Positions 17,348-25,671 are shown, numbered from the stretch's first letter. The stretch is 64,000 nucleotides of DNA from Aldehydirespirator sp965204415 (GCA_965204415.1 CBDBEL010000004.1:434001-498000); one strand, 5' to 3'. The notes: generated by a model not told the origin, from the letters alone. Program-made: numbers and translations.

Positions 17348-18105
17348 CTGCTCTCGACGGCTCGGCCACCATCGTCACCGGTGGAGCCAGCGGGATCGGC
17401 CGAGCCATCTGTGGCCGGTTCGCGGCCGAGGGGGCCGCGGTGGCCGTGGTCGACATCGACGAGGCGGGCGCCGATGCGACGGCTGCAGCCATCGCCGACG
17501 CCGGCGGTCGGGCGGTTGCGGTGCCGGCCGACCTGCGAGTGCCCGACGACATCGCCGCGGCCGCAGCCCGGGTCCGCGACGAGTTCGGCCCGGTCGATGT
17601 CCTGGTCAACAACGCCGGGGTGATGGACGCCCTGCGGCCTCCCCTCAACGTCTCGCTGCCCCAGTGGGAGCTGGCCTTCGCGGTCAACGTCACCGCGCCG
17701 TTCCTGCTGTGCCAGGCCGTTCTGCCCGGCATGATCGCCGAGCAGCGGGGCGCGATCGTCAACATCGCCTCCATCGCGGGACTGAGCGGGGGCCGGGCCG
17801 GAACCGCCTACACCGCCAGCAAGCACGCCCTCGTGGGCCTCACCCGCAGCATCGCCTTCACCCACGTCGAGGACGGCATCCGCTGCAACGCCATCTGCCC
17901 CGGCGGGGTGGCCACCGGCATCGCCACCCGCGACGATCCCCGGGACCCGTTCGGGGCCCAGCGGTACCGGCTGGCCCACGCCACCAAGCCCCGCCACGGC
18001 GAACCGGACGAGATCGCCGCAGTCGCGGTGTTCCTGGCATCGGACCAGGCCAGTTTCGTGAACGGCGCGATACTGCCGGTCGACGCCGGCTGGACGGCCG
18101 GCTAG
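17344..18105 (+). CDS. Short-chain dehydrogenase/reductase
   Basis: A 253-residue SDR with TGGASGIGRA, VVDID (NAD-preferring acid), NNAG, VNIASIAG and YTASK. It ends FVNGAILPVDAGW. It sits between the P450 and its ferredoxin and likely oxidises the hydroxylated product. The start is coupled by ATGA to the duplicated N-terminal ORF. Its TAG stop lies inside the CTAG end of a 102-bp inverted-repeat element. Confidence 0.92.
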   Translation: MTALDGSATIVTGGASGIGRAICGRFAAEGAAVAVVDIDEAGADATAAAIADAGGRAVAVPADLRVPDDIAAAAARVRDEFGPVDVLVNNAGVMDALRPPLNVSLPQWELAFAVNVTAPFLLCQAVLPGMIAEQRGAIVNIASIAGLSGGRAGTAYTASKHALVGLTRSIAFTHVEDGIRCNAICPGGVATGIATRDDPRDPFGAQRYRLAHATKPRHGEPDEIAAVAVFLASDQASFVNGAILPVDAGWTAG

Positions 18106-18203
18106 TGCTCTGTCGGCGAATTGGCGATGCAGCCCGCGCAGCGCAATCGGCAAGGCCGCTGGCAGTTCGCGACGGTGCAACCATTTCGACGACGCACCAC
18201 TAG
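18102..18203. mobile_element. MITE-like element E1 on a CTAG site
   Basis: A 102-bp segment bounded by CTAGTGCTCTGTC and GACGCACCACTAG, which are imperfect inverted repeats. A second 101-bp segment at 54258-54358 has the same ends. Both begin at the TAG stop of a gene and have no coding capacity. The CTAG boundaries fit target choice seen for some IS630-type elements, but no transposase is present here. Confidence 0.55.
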
Positions 18204-18224
18204 AGGCTGAGCGGAGGAGGAGCG

Positions 18225-18422
18225 ATGAAGGTGAGCGCGGACCGCAAGGCGTGCACCGGGGCCGGCAACTGCGTGAGGCTCGCACCCGACTGGTTCGACC
18301 AGGACGATGACGAGGGCTTGGTGGTGCTGCTGGCCGACGAGCCGCCCGACGGCTTGAGGACGCTGATGCGAGACGTCGTGGACGCCTGCCCGACGGGCGC
18401 GATCCGGGTCGAGAGCAGCTGA
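18225..18422 (+). CDS. 3Fe-4S ferredoxin
   Basis: A 65-residue ferredoxin with Cys in KACTGAGNC (C-x5-C) and DACPTGAI, the three-cysteine pattern of 3Fe-4S ferredoxins that serve actinobacterial P450s. A middle Cys is absent, which argues against a 4Fe-4S cluster. ATG 18225 has a GGAGGAGG ribosome site. It is the likely redox partner of the P450 at 16001. Confidence 0.92.
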   Translation: MKVSADRKACTGAGNCVRLAPDWFDQDDDEGLVVLLADEPPDGLRTLMRDVVDACPTGAIRVESS

Positions 18423-18431
18423 GAAGGCCCG

Positions 18432-19328
18432 GTGGGGCTCGACCTGTCCGCCGTTCCGGACGACGTGGTCCGACGCTACGGACTCGACCGCCTGCCCCCG
18501 GACCGCGAGCAGCAGGCCGCGGCCGACCTGCTGCGCCTCGACGGCAAGCGGGCGATGGTCACCGGAGGCGGGGGCGACGGCCTGGGCGCGGCCATCTGCG
18601 CCCGGCTGGCCGAGCAGGGCGCCGATGTGGCCGTGCTCGACATATCGCCGGAGGCGGCCGCCGCGACGGTCGCCGCGATCGGGGGCCGCTGGAGCGTGCG
18701 AGCCGAGCCGGTGGTGGCCGACGTGGGCGACGAGGCCCAGGTCCGGGCCGCCATCGACGGTCTGGCCGAGCGGTGGGGAGGCATCGACATCGTCGTCAAC
18801 AACGCCGGAGGCTCGGGCTCGGTGGCCGGGGGCCGGCGCGTCCCCCACCACGGGCCGTTCGAGGAGATGGCCTACGAGGATCTCGAGAACGTGGCGCGGG
18901 TGAACCTCCTCGGGACGATGCTGGTAACCCGAGCGGTGCTGCCCCACATGATCTCGGCGGGGGCCGGCCGGATCGTGAACGTCTCCTCGGAGGGAGGAAA
19001 GACCGCGGTCGCCAACCTGACCGCCTACAACGCCTGCAAGGCCGGGATCATCGGCTTCACCCGTAGCCTCGCCGCGGAGGCCGGCCCCCGAGGCGTTACC
19101 GTCGTGGGCGTGTGCCCGGGGATAATGGTCTCGGACCGCACGGTGGGGGCCCTGTCCGATCCGCAGGCCCGGGGCTTCGCCGCCCTAGACGATGCCTTCG
19201 CCCGGGTGAGTCTGGGCCGGGCCACGGTCGTCGACGAGGTGGCCGGGGTGGTGGCCTTCCTGGCCTCGGAAGCGGGCAGCTTCATCCACGGCACATCGCT
19301 CAGCCTCGGCGGGGGAATGGCCGACTGA
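18432..19328 (+). CDS. Short-chain dehydrogenase/reductase
   Basis: A 298-residue SDR with a ~35-residue N-terminal extension before the Rossmann motif (TGGGGDGLGAA). It has NNAG, the catalytic Ser in VNVSSEGG, and YNACK as the YxxxK motif. It ends HGTSLSLGGGM. The GTG start lies after AGAAGG, 10 nt beyond the ferredoxin stop, so it is in the P450-ferredoxin operon. Confidence 0.9.
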   Translation: MGLDLSAVPDDVVRRYGLDRLPPDREQQAAADLLRLDGKRAMVTGGGGDGLGAAICARLAEQGADVAVLDISPEAAAATVAAIGGRWSVRAEPVVADVGDEAQVRAAIDGLAERWGGIDIVVNNAGGSGSVAGGRRVPHHGPFEEMAYEDLENVARVNLLGTMLVTRAVLPHMISAGAGRIVNVSSEGGKTAVANLTAYNACKAGIIGFTRSLAAEAGPRGVTVVGVCPGIMVSDRTVGALSDPQARGFAALDDAFARVSLGRATVVDEVAGVVAFLASEAGSFIHGTSLSLGGGMAD

Positions 19329-19357
19329 CCGCGAACACAGGCCGGAGGAGGCCGACG

Positions 19358-20101
19358 TTGAACACAGACTCCAGAGTGTGCGTCGTCACCGGCGCCGCGG
19401 CCGGCCTGGGCCGGGCCATGGCCGACCGGTTCGCCTCCGAGGGGGCCGCGGTCGTACTGGTCGACCGCGACGCCGACCGGCTCGCCGGCGCAGTGTCGGC
19501 CATCGCCGGCGCAGGGGGCCGGGCCGACGGCCAAGTGGCCGACGTCTCCCGTCAGGACCAGGTGGAGGAGACTGCCCGGTGGCTCGATTCCGTCCACGGC
19601 CGGGTCGACGTGCTGGTCAACAACGCCGGGGTGGCGCTGCGCGAGGGCAGCGTGGCCGACATGAGCCGCAAGGCCTGGGACTTGACTCTGGCCGTCAACC
19701 TGACGGGCCCGTTCCTGATGAGCCGCAGCCTGGTTCCGCTGATGCCCGCCGGATCGGTGATCGTGAACGTCGCCACCAACGCCGCCCACCGGGCGGTGCC
19801 CGGCAGCGACGCCTACGTGGCCTCCAAGGCCGGGGTGGTAGGACTGACCAAGGCTATGGCGGTGTCGCTCGCGGACCGGGGCATAAGGGTCAATGCGGTG
19901 TCTCCGGGTGTCACCGCCACCGAGGAGGTGCTCGACCGCCTGGACGACCCCAGAGTGCAGGCCATGATCGACCGGGCGCCGCCCCTGAGCGACTACGGCC
20001 GTCCCGAGGAGCTGGCCGCGGTGGTCAGCTTCCTCTGCAGCGACGAGGCCCGGTACGTCAACGGGGCGGTGCTCGCGGTCGACGGGGGAGCCACGGCTTG
20101 A
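19358..20101 (+). CDS. Short-chain dehydrogenase/reductase
   Basis: A 247-residue SDR with TGAAAGLGRA, LVDRD, NNAG, VNVATNAA and YVASK; the usual catalytic Ser position is Thr/Ala-rich (ATN), which is atypical. The TTG start at 19358 is favoured by GGAGGAGG 6 nt upstream. Its stop overlaps the TTG start of the acyl-CoA ligase (TTGA). It probably works on the same intermediate pool as the neighbouring SDR. Confidence 0.88.
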   Translation: MNTDSRVCVVTGAAAGLGRAMADRFASEGAAVVLVDRDADRLAGAVSAIAGAGGRADGQVADVSRQDQVEETARWLDSVHGRVDVLVNNAGVALREGSVADMSRKAWDLTLAVNLTGPFLMSRSLVPLMPAGSVIVNVATNAAHRAVPGSDAYVASKAGVVGLTKAMAVSLADRGIRVNAVSPGVTATEEVLDRLDDPRVQAMIDRAPPLSDYGRPEELAAVVSFLCSDEARYVNGAVLAVDGGATA

Positions 20102-21633
20102 CGCTGGCGCCCACCGACGTCTCGGTCGTCGGCGACATCGCGGCCGCCAACGCCCGCAAGCACCCTCATTCCGAGGCGGTGGTCGACGGGGAGCGCCGGC
20201 TCACCTGGAGCGAGCTGCACTCCAGGGTGCGGCGGCTGGCCAACGCGCTGGGCGCCGGACTCGGGATCTCGCCGGGTCAGCGGGCGTCGATCCTGGCCGA
20301 GAACTGCCTCGAGTACTACGAGTTCTTCCACGCCGCCGCGGCTGCGGGAGTGGTGGCCGCCCCGCTCAACCAGAGGCTCGCGCCGGGTGAGCTGGCCGCC
20401 ATCGTCGCGCAGGTCGAACCGCGGGTGATGCTCTGCGACGCCGCCCATGCGGAACTGGCCACCGAGTTGGCCGGGCCCGCGTCGTGCCCGGTGGTGCGCA
20501 TAGGCCGCGACGACGGCCTCGGCTACGAGCGTCTGCTGGCTTCGGCCAGCCCGGCCGGCGCCGGTCGGCGGCCCGACCCCGAGTCGGCGGCCACCATCTG
20601 CTTCACCGGGGGCACCACCGGTGTTCCCAAGGGCGTGGTGATCCCGCACCGGTCGCTGGCCGCGTGCGGACCCCGCGCGATGCTGTACCAGGGCCTGGCC
20701 GGCTTCGACCGCCACCTGTTCGTGCGGCCGATGGCGGTGGCGCCCGGCCATCGGATGGCGGCCCAGCACGGCTTCTCGTCGGGCACGACCATCATTGCCC
20801 GCCGCTTCGAGCCGGGCCTGTTCTGCCGCCTCGTCGAGCAGGAGGGCGCGACGACGAGCCTGCTGACGCCGACCATGTTCCAGATGCTGCTGGCCGAGCC
20901 GGCCCTGGAGGGCGACGTCTCGACCCTGCGGACGTTCGCCTACGGCGGGGCCCCCTCGACGCCCGATCTCATCTCGCGGGCGATGGAGGCCTTCCCCCGG
21001 GTCGGGCTGCACCATGTGTACGGCGGGACCGAGGTGGCGGTGGCCCTGCATCTGGGGCCGGACGAGCACCGGGCCGGCTTGCTCGACTCGGTGGGGCGGG
21101 AGGTCCCGGGCGTGGAGGTGCGCCTGGTCGCCGGGGACGGGCGGGAGGTGCCGGACGGCGAGACGGGCGAGATCGTCGTGGGCAGCAACGAGCTCTTCAG
21201 CGGGTACTGGCGAGACCCCGACGCCACTGCGGCCACCCTGCGCGGCGGCTTCTGCTGGACCGGCGATCTGGGCGCCCGGGACGAGCGGGGCTACGTGCGG
21301 GTCGTGGGCCGCAGCAAGGACGTGGTCATCAGCGGAGGCTTCAACGTCTACCCGATCGAGGTGGAGAACGTGCTGACCGGGCATCCGGCGGTGAGCGAGG
21401 CCGCGGTGATCGGGCTCCCTCACGAGCGGTGGGGCGAGGCCGTGCACGCGGTGGTGGTGACCAGGCCGGGCACGGCCACCTCGGAGTCCGAACTCACCGA
21501 CTACTGCTCCGGCCGGATCGCGTCCTACAAGACCCCCAAGTCGATCGAGTTCGCGCCCGCCCTGCCCCGAACCACGGTCGGCAAGATCGACAAGGAGTCG
21601 CTTCGCGCCTCAAGCACGGGCGAGATGCGGTGA
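20098..21633 (+). CDS. AMP-binding acyl-CoA synthetase
   Basis: A 511-residue ANL-superfamily ligase. It has the P-loop FTGGTTGVPKG (~residue 168), YGGTE, the adenylate-binding GDLGARDERGYVRVVGR hinge, and the catalytic Lys in TTVGKIDK near the C-terminus. It activates a carboxylate to its CoA thioester in the cytoplasm. The TTG start overlaps the SDR stop, so it is the last gene of this operon. Repeat R3 starts 5 nt after the stop. Confidence 0.92.
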   Translation: MTLAPTDVSVVGDIAAANARKHPHSEAVVDGERRLTWSELHSRVRRLANALGAGLGISPGQRASILAENCLEYYEFFHAAAAAGVVAAPLNQRLAPGELAAIVAQVEPRVMLCDAAHAELATELAGPASCPVVRIGRDDGLGYERLLASASPAGAGRRPDPESAATICFTGGTTGVPKGVVIPHRSLAACGPRAMLYQGLAGFDRHLFVRPMAVAPGHRMAAQHGFSSGTTIIARRFEPGLFCRLVEQEGATTSLLTPTMFQMLLAEPALEGDVSTLRTFAYGGAPSTPDLISRAMEAFPRVGLHHVYGGTEVAVALHLGPDEHRAGLLDSVGREVPGVEVRLVAGDGREVPDGETGEIVVGSNELFSGYWRDPDATAATLRGGFCWTGDLGARDERGYVRVVGRSKDVVISGGFNVYPIEVENVLTGHPAVSEAAVIGLPHERWGEAVHAVVVTRPGTATSESELTDYCSGRIASYKTPKSIEFAPALPRTTVGKIDKESLRASSTGEMR

Positions 21634-21638
21634 GTTCC

Positions 21639-21770
21639 AAGAGGCCGAGCGACTACGTCGCGTCCAACTGGCTTGAACGAGCGAGGCCGTGGCCCGAGCG
21701 GCCCGTGAGCGCTGCGAACAAGAGCGGGAAACACCCCCTCGCGACGCGAGACGCTCGTACCTGTCCGCGT
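21639..21770 (+). repeat. Dispersed 3'-flanking repeat, copy R3
   Basis: Box A (AAGAGGCCGAGCG, 21639-21651), box B (21681 to ~21734) and box C (CGCGACGCGAGACGCTCGTA..., to 21770). It fills the space between two convergent genes. Box C here matches copy R6 best. Confidence 0.82.
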
Positions 21771-21776
21771 GAGCGC

Positions 21777-22283
21777 TCAGACCTGATCGTCGGGGTCCGT
21801 GACCAGCGCTTCCACCTCGGCGATCCGCTCGACGAACCGCCACCGGCCGTCGGGATCCCTCACCAGTTCGTCGCGGTAGCGGCCGAAGGCCCGCACGAAC
21901 GGGGTTCCGTCGTCGCCGGCGTCGAGGCGGGCGAAGTAGCTGCGAGCGGTCGCCCGGTCGCGGTCGACGGTGACCAGAGGCTCGAACAGCAGGTGCTTGT
22001 GCCAGCGGTGGGGGGCCCGGCTGTGAGCGGCGATGAAGCCGGCCAGATCGTCGCGGCCCTCGAAGCGCCGGCTCGGCTTGGCCCCGGCCCGGTAGCGCAC
22101 GTCGAAGGCCCCGCCGGCCGCGAAGCAGTCCAGCCACTCCTCCTCGAGGCCGTAGTCGATGCTGTGGCCGTACCGGTACAACGTGTCCAGCACGCCCCGC
22201 TCGGCCATCAGCAGGGCCACCTGCGAACTCAGTTCGGAGTCGCCGAAGTCGCCGCCGTCGCCGCTCGATGGCCGCTGTCCCAT
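21777..22283 (-). CDS. SnoaL-like / NTF2-fold protein
   Basis: A 168-residue protein with the NTF2-like fold pattern: ALLMAERGVLDTLYRYGHSID, then EEEWLDCFAAGGAFDVRY, FEGRDDLAGFIAAH and a C-terminal VEALV. Such proteins are small isomerases, hydratases or binding proteins. I chose ATG 22283; longer starts would overlap the divergent LLM gene. The D/H pair at DYGLEEEW...HRWHKHL may be in the active pocket. Confidence 0.82.
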   Translation of the reverse strand: MGQRPSSGDGGDFGDSELSSQVALLMAERGVLDTLYRYGHSIDYGLEEEWLDCFAAGGAFDVRYRAGAKPSRRFEGRDDLAGFIAAHSRAPHRWHKHLLFEPLVTVDRDRATARSYFARLDAGDDGTPFVRAFGRYRDELVRDPDGRWRFVERIAEVEALVTDPDDQV

Positions 22284-22347
22284 AGCATCGGCTCTCCCCG
22301 CCGGAGTCCCCGGCCCGTCCGCACCAGACACTGAAGGGTATTCGCCG

Positions 22348-23238
22348 ATGGACATCTCCATATTCGGGTTCGACCGGTCGCTGGAGGACATCCGGGCCAA
22401 CATCGCGAGAACGGACCGGGAGGGTTTCAGCGGCTACTGGGTCACCAACGGCCGAAGCTGCGACGCACTGACGGCGCTGGCCGCGACCGGTGCCGGCACC
22501 GGCATACGGCTGGGCACCGCGGTGGTGCCGGTGCATCCCCGCCATCCGGCCGCGCTGGCCCAGCAGGCCCTGACCGCCAACCTGGCGCTCGGCGGCCGGC
22601 TGGCGCTGGGCGTGGGGGTGGCCCACCGCTTCTCCGTGGAGGGGACATGGGGCCTGAGCTTCGAGCGGCCGGTGGCCTACCTGTCCGAGTACCTCGCAGC
22701 GCTGCTGCCGCTGCTGCACGAGCGGAAGGCCGAGGTGACCGGTGAGCGGGTGACCATGAACGGCGCGCTGGCCCTCGACGCCCCGCCGTGCGGTGTGTTC
22801 GTGGCCGCGCTCGGGCCCCGCATGCTCAAGCTGGCCGGGCGGCTGACATCGGGGACCATCACCTGGATGGTCGGCTCCAAGACCATCGGCGAGCTGACCG
22901 CGCCCGCCATCAACGAAGCCGCGGAGGCCGCCGGGCGCGACGCCCCCGAAGTGGTGGCAGGCCTGCCGGTGTGCGTCACCGACGACGTCGCCGACGCCCG
23001 GGCCCGGGCCGCCCATTCGCTGCGGATGTACGGCGACCTGCCGTCGTACCGGAAGATGCTCGACCGCGAGGGCCTGGAAGGTCCGGGCGACATGTGCGTG
23101 ACGGGCACCGAGGAGCAGGTCGCCGAGCGCCTCGCCGGCTACTTCGAGGCGGGCGCCACCAGCATCGCGGCCGCGCCGACCGGCACCCCCGAGGAGGTGG
23201 AGCGCACCCGCGCCTGCCTGGCCTCCCTGCTCGCCTGA
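22348..23238 (+). CDS. LLM class F420-dependent oxidoreductase
   Basis: A 296-residue luciferase-like TIM barrel. It opens with DISIFGFDRSLEDI, has LALGVGVAHRFSVE, and a C-terminal MCVTGTEEQVAERLAGYFEAGA. These match the F420-dependent LLM group (TIGR03564-like). ATG 22348 follows GAAGGG. It is divergent from the SnoaL-like gene. The substrate is unknown. Confidence 0.88.
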   Translation: MDISIFGFDRSLEDIRANIARTDREGFSGYWVTNGRSCDALTALAATGAGTGIRLGTAVVPVHPRHPAALAQQALTANLALGGRLALGVGVAHRFSVEGTWGLSFERPVAYLSEYLAALLPLLHERKAEVTGERVTMNGALALDAPPCGVFVAALGPRMLKLAGRLTSGTITWMVGSKTIGELTAPAINEAAEAAGRDAPEVVAGLPVCVTDDVADARARAAHSLRMYGDLPSYRKMLDREGLEGPGDMCVTGTEEQVAERLAGYFEAGATSIAAAPTGTPEEVERTRACLASLLA

Positions 23239-23263
23239 CAGTCAGGAGGCCGAACCGGCGTCT

Positions 23264-23983
23264 TCAGGTGTGGACGTCGTAGCGCTCGGGTGTCGCCGGG
23301 ACGTAGGAGCACCGGAGATGGACGGTCGCGGCCGGGTCTCCCAACTCGGCCTCGATCTCTGTGGCCCGGGCCTGGACGGCCAGCGGATCGCCGGTGGTGA
23401 ACCACAGATGGACGAACAGGTGGTGGTCCTGCTCCTTCATGGGCATGAAGGTGAAGGCTCCGGACACATCGCCGCCGGCCAGCAGGCGGGGCATGAACTC
23501 GTCGTCGTGGCGCCGGGCCCAGGCGGCCAGCTCGGGCGGGTACTGGCCCAGGGTGGCGACCACGCCGTCGTGGGGAGCCAGCGGCACCGCGTCGGCTGAC
23601 AGTATCGACCCCGGCGGTACGTAGGCCCGCACGACGTGGACCCGGTCGCGCCACACGGCACGGAAGTCCCGGTTGATCGGCTCGCACCGCCCCAGCAGCC
23701 GGAGCCGCTCACGGACGACCGTCATGTCGTAGAGCAGCTGCTCGGGAGACGCGGTGCTCCAGTACATGGCCAGGTACTCGCCGCCGGGCCCGGCCAAGCC
23801 TCCCTCCAGCACCTGCCGCGCCGCCAGCTGTTCCGGCTCGGCCACGTAGCGGACCGAGTGGTAGATGTGGTCGATCTGGGCGTGGTTCTCGGGCCGGTGA
23901 TCGGCGTCGTGCCATTCGTTGAAGGCCCGGTGACGGCCCGGCGGGCACGTCAGGAACGCAGTCAGCGCCGATGCTGCCTTCAT
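23264..23983 (-). CDS. EthD-like / dimeric alpha-beta barrel protein
   Basis: A 239-residue protein with no family that I can name with certainty. The N-terminal part (LTAFLTCPPG...FNEWHDADHRPENH) recalls EthD-type ferredoxin-like folds, where a short WH..DHRPE segment forms the pocket. A second half repeats a similar length and ends LRCSYVPATPERYDVHT, so it may be two fused barrel units. ATG 23983 is reached by a 17-codon ORF bridging it to the glutaredoxin-DinB gene. Confidence 0.6.
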   Translation of the reverse strand: MKAASALTAFLTCPPGRHRAFNEWHDADHRPENHAQIDHIYHSVRYVAEPEQLAARQVLEGGLAGPGGEYLAMYWSTASPEQLLYDMTVVRERLRLLGRCEPINRDFRAVWRDRVHVVRAYVPPGSILSADAVPLAPHDGVVATLGQYPPELAAWARRHDDEFMPRLLAGGDVSGAFTFMPMKEQDHHLFVHLWFTTGDPLAVQARATEIEAELGDPAATVHLRCSYVPATPERYDVHT

Positions 23984-24033
23984 TCGCAGCCGCTCCCCGG
24001 CCACGGGGGCCAGCAGCGGGTGCCGGGGCTCAC
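23980..24033 (-). CDS. Possible 17-codon relay ORF
   Basis: GTG 24033 overlaps the stop of the glutaredoxin-DinB gene (GTGA). The ORF VSPGTRCWPPWPGSGCE ends in TGA overlapping ATG 23983 of the next gene (ATGA). It has no recognisable product. It could pass ribosomes along, or be chance. Confidence 0.25.
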   Translation of the reverse strand: MSPGTRCWPPWPGSGCE

Positions 24034-24806
24034 TCCCACACTCCTGCAGGCATGGGAAGCCCCGCGAAGGCATCGGGACCGACGGGCTCGGCCAGCTCGA
24101 TCCCCAGCAGCTCCAGGACCGCCATGAGCTGGCGGGTGTGCTGGGCCACCGAGTAGGCGCAGCTGGACAGCAGGGCGTGGACCGTCTGGTCCCCGAAGAA
24201 TGTGGGGACGACCCGGTCCAGCTCACCGGCCGTGGCTGTCGCGAGCCAGTCCCGCAGGCGGCCGGTGGCTTCGCCGGACCGGATCCCGAGTTGTTGCGGG
24301 GGCTGGATCTCACGTTCAAGCCCGCGCAGCACCTCCTCGTCGACGCCTTCAAGCGTGAACGCGGCACCCCCGGCAAGAGTCAGGAAGATCTCGACGTGGG
24401 CCACGATGTGGTTGGCCAACCCCAGGTAAGTGCGATTGCGCCCCGGTATCTGCTGGTCGTGGCAATCGGCGGGCAGCTGACCCGCGAATCGCACCACGGC
24501 CGGCAGGAACCGTTCGACACGCTGCACCAGTTCGGCGGCCGGAAGAAGCTGCGGAGCCGGCTCCTCGGTACCGGTGAAGGCCCGCACCTGGTCCATGTCC
24601 AGCCCGATCACGTGCTCGCCGCCCCGGGCCAGCACCGGCAGGGCCAGGGCGCCCATCTCCTTCAACTCGTCGAGAGCGGCTGAGTCCTCGACGACGTTGA
24701 TGCTCTCGAATTCGACTTCACGAGTCGCCAAGTGGTCCTTCACCCGGATGCAGTTCGATCAACCGGGCGCCCAGTACAGGCGCAGCGTCTGCAGGGTCTC
24801 CGTCAT
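24030..24806 (-). CDS. Candidate selenoprotein: glutaredoxin (UxxC) fused to DinB-like domain
   Basis: Read through one in-frame TGA (24761-24759), this gene encodes 258 residues. Residues 1-80 are a glutaredoxin fold: RLYWAPG-U16-SNC19-IRVKDHL, then the cis-Pro region ALPVLARGG. The TGA is exactly where the first active-site Cys is expected. Residues ~88-225 resemble a DinB four-helix metal-binding domain (ANHIVAHVE, SVAQHTRQL). ATG 24806 has an AAGGAAGG ribosome site. A stem-loop lies 11 nt after the TGA. Thiol-redox or thiol-transferase function is inferred. The alternative is a broken N-terminus with restart at GTG 24743. No Sec machinery is in the window. Confidence 0.7.
24728..24747 (-). 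promoter_or_regulatory. SECIS-like stem-loop after the in-frame TGA
   Basis: The mRNA segment CCGGGUGAAGGACCACUUGG can form a 7-bp stem (two G-U pairs) with loop AAGGAC. It starts 11 nt after the UGA, so the loop is 19-24 nt downstream, within the range of known bacterial SECIS elements. The loop contains GG. No computed folding energy is available here. Confidence 0.45.
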
Positions 24807-24809
24807 TGC

Positions 24810-24878
24810 CTACCTTCCTTCGACCGCAACGTGATCGCCGAGATCCGCAGTGCGCAGCGGCTGCAGGGTCTCCGTCAT
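24810..24878 (-). CDS. 22-codon leader ORF, duplicated start of the glutaredoxin gene
   Basis: ATG 24878 opens an ORF starting MTETLQPLR, nearly identical to the glutaredoxin start MTETLQTLR 72 nt (24 codons) further on. It is in the same frame and is ended by TAG at 24812-24810. The ribosome site was copied too (GGAAGGCAGG versus GGAAGGTAGG). A 6-codon ORF (VKEGRR, 24895-24875) links the SDR stop (GTGA) to this ATG (ATGA). It may be a leader peptide or duplication debris. Confidence 0.4.
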   Translation of the reverse strand: MTETLQPLRTADLGDHVAVEGR

Positions 24879-24891
24879 CGCCTGCCTTCCT

Positions 24892-25671
24892 TCACCGGGA
24901 CCGTCCGGCGTGGGAGGCTCCGTCGACCAGCAGGGCCGCGCCCGCGACGTAGGATGCCCGGTCCGAGCAGAGCCACACGATCGTCTCGGCCAGCTCGGAG
25001 GGCTCGCCCAGCCTCTTCATCGGTGCCGATTCCAGCGCTCGCGCCTCGGCGCCGGGGTTGCGGCGGTAGTAGTCCTCTAGCATCGGCGTCCTCGTCCGGC
25101 CGGGCAGCACCGCGTTGATCCGGATGTTGGATCCGGCGTACTCCACGGCCGCGGTCCGGGTCAGGTGGACCACCCCCGACTTGGACGCTCCGTAGGCGCT
25201 AAGCCCGGGATGGGGCTCGGTCACCGCGCCCGACGCCACGTTGACGATGGCGCCGCCGCCGCCGGCCAGCATGGCGCTCACCTCGGCCTGCATGCACAGG
25301 AACACCCCGTCGAGGTTGACCGCCATCACCGTGCGCCACTCGTCGGCGGCAAGCTCTGCGACCGGGGCCATCGCCCCTCTCACGCCCGCACAGTTCACGG
25401 CGGCGTCGAGGGACCCGTGGGCCGCGACGATCCCGTCCACCACCGTGCGGGCCGCGGTCGGCTCGGCGACGTCCAGGCTCACCGCCTCGGCGGCACCTCC
25501 GGACGCCTCGATCAAGCGGGCCGTCTCCGACACTGACGGGCCGTCGATGTCGGCCGCCACCACCATGCGGGCCCCCTCGGCCGCGAACAGCACGGCAGTG
25601 GCCCTCCCGATGCCCGAGCCCGCCCCGGTCACCAGGGCTACCCTGCCTAGAGCCAGGCCCGCGCCGGTCAA
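24892..25671 (-). CDS. Short-chain dehydrogenase/reductase
   Basis: A 259-residue SDR with TGAGSGIGRA, AADID, NCAG in place of NNAG, VNVASGAV and YGASK; it ends YVAGAALLVDGA. The TTG start at 25671 has GAGGAGGG at good spacing and overlaps the stop of a short upstream ORF (TTGA). It lies in the minus-strand operon with a P450, a CapA-like protein and the candidate selenoprotein. Confidence 0.9.
   Translation of the reverse strand: MTGAGLALGRVALVTGAGSGIGRATAVLFAAEGARMVVAADIDGPSVSETARLIEASGGAAEAVSLDVAEPTAARTVVDGIVAAHGSLDAAVNCAGVRGAMAPVAELAADEWRTVMAVNLDGVFLCMQAEVSAMLAGGGGAIVNVASGAVTEPHPGLSAYGASKSGVVHLTRTAAVEYAGSNIRINAVLPGRTRTPMLEDYYRRNPGAEARALESAPMKRLGEPSELAETIVWLCSDRASYVAGAALLVDGASHAGRSR

Noticed and set aside
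18225..18422. 4Fe-4S ferredoxin
   Set aside because: Only three of the four cluster cysteines are present; the pattern fits 3Fe-4S.
24030..24743. Annotating only a truncated DinB-like protein from GTG 24743
   Set aside because: This start would remove the glutaredoxin active site and has no ribosome site, while ATG 24806 has one and the upstream codons fit the family.
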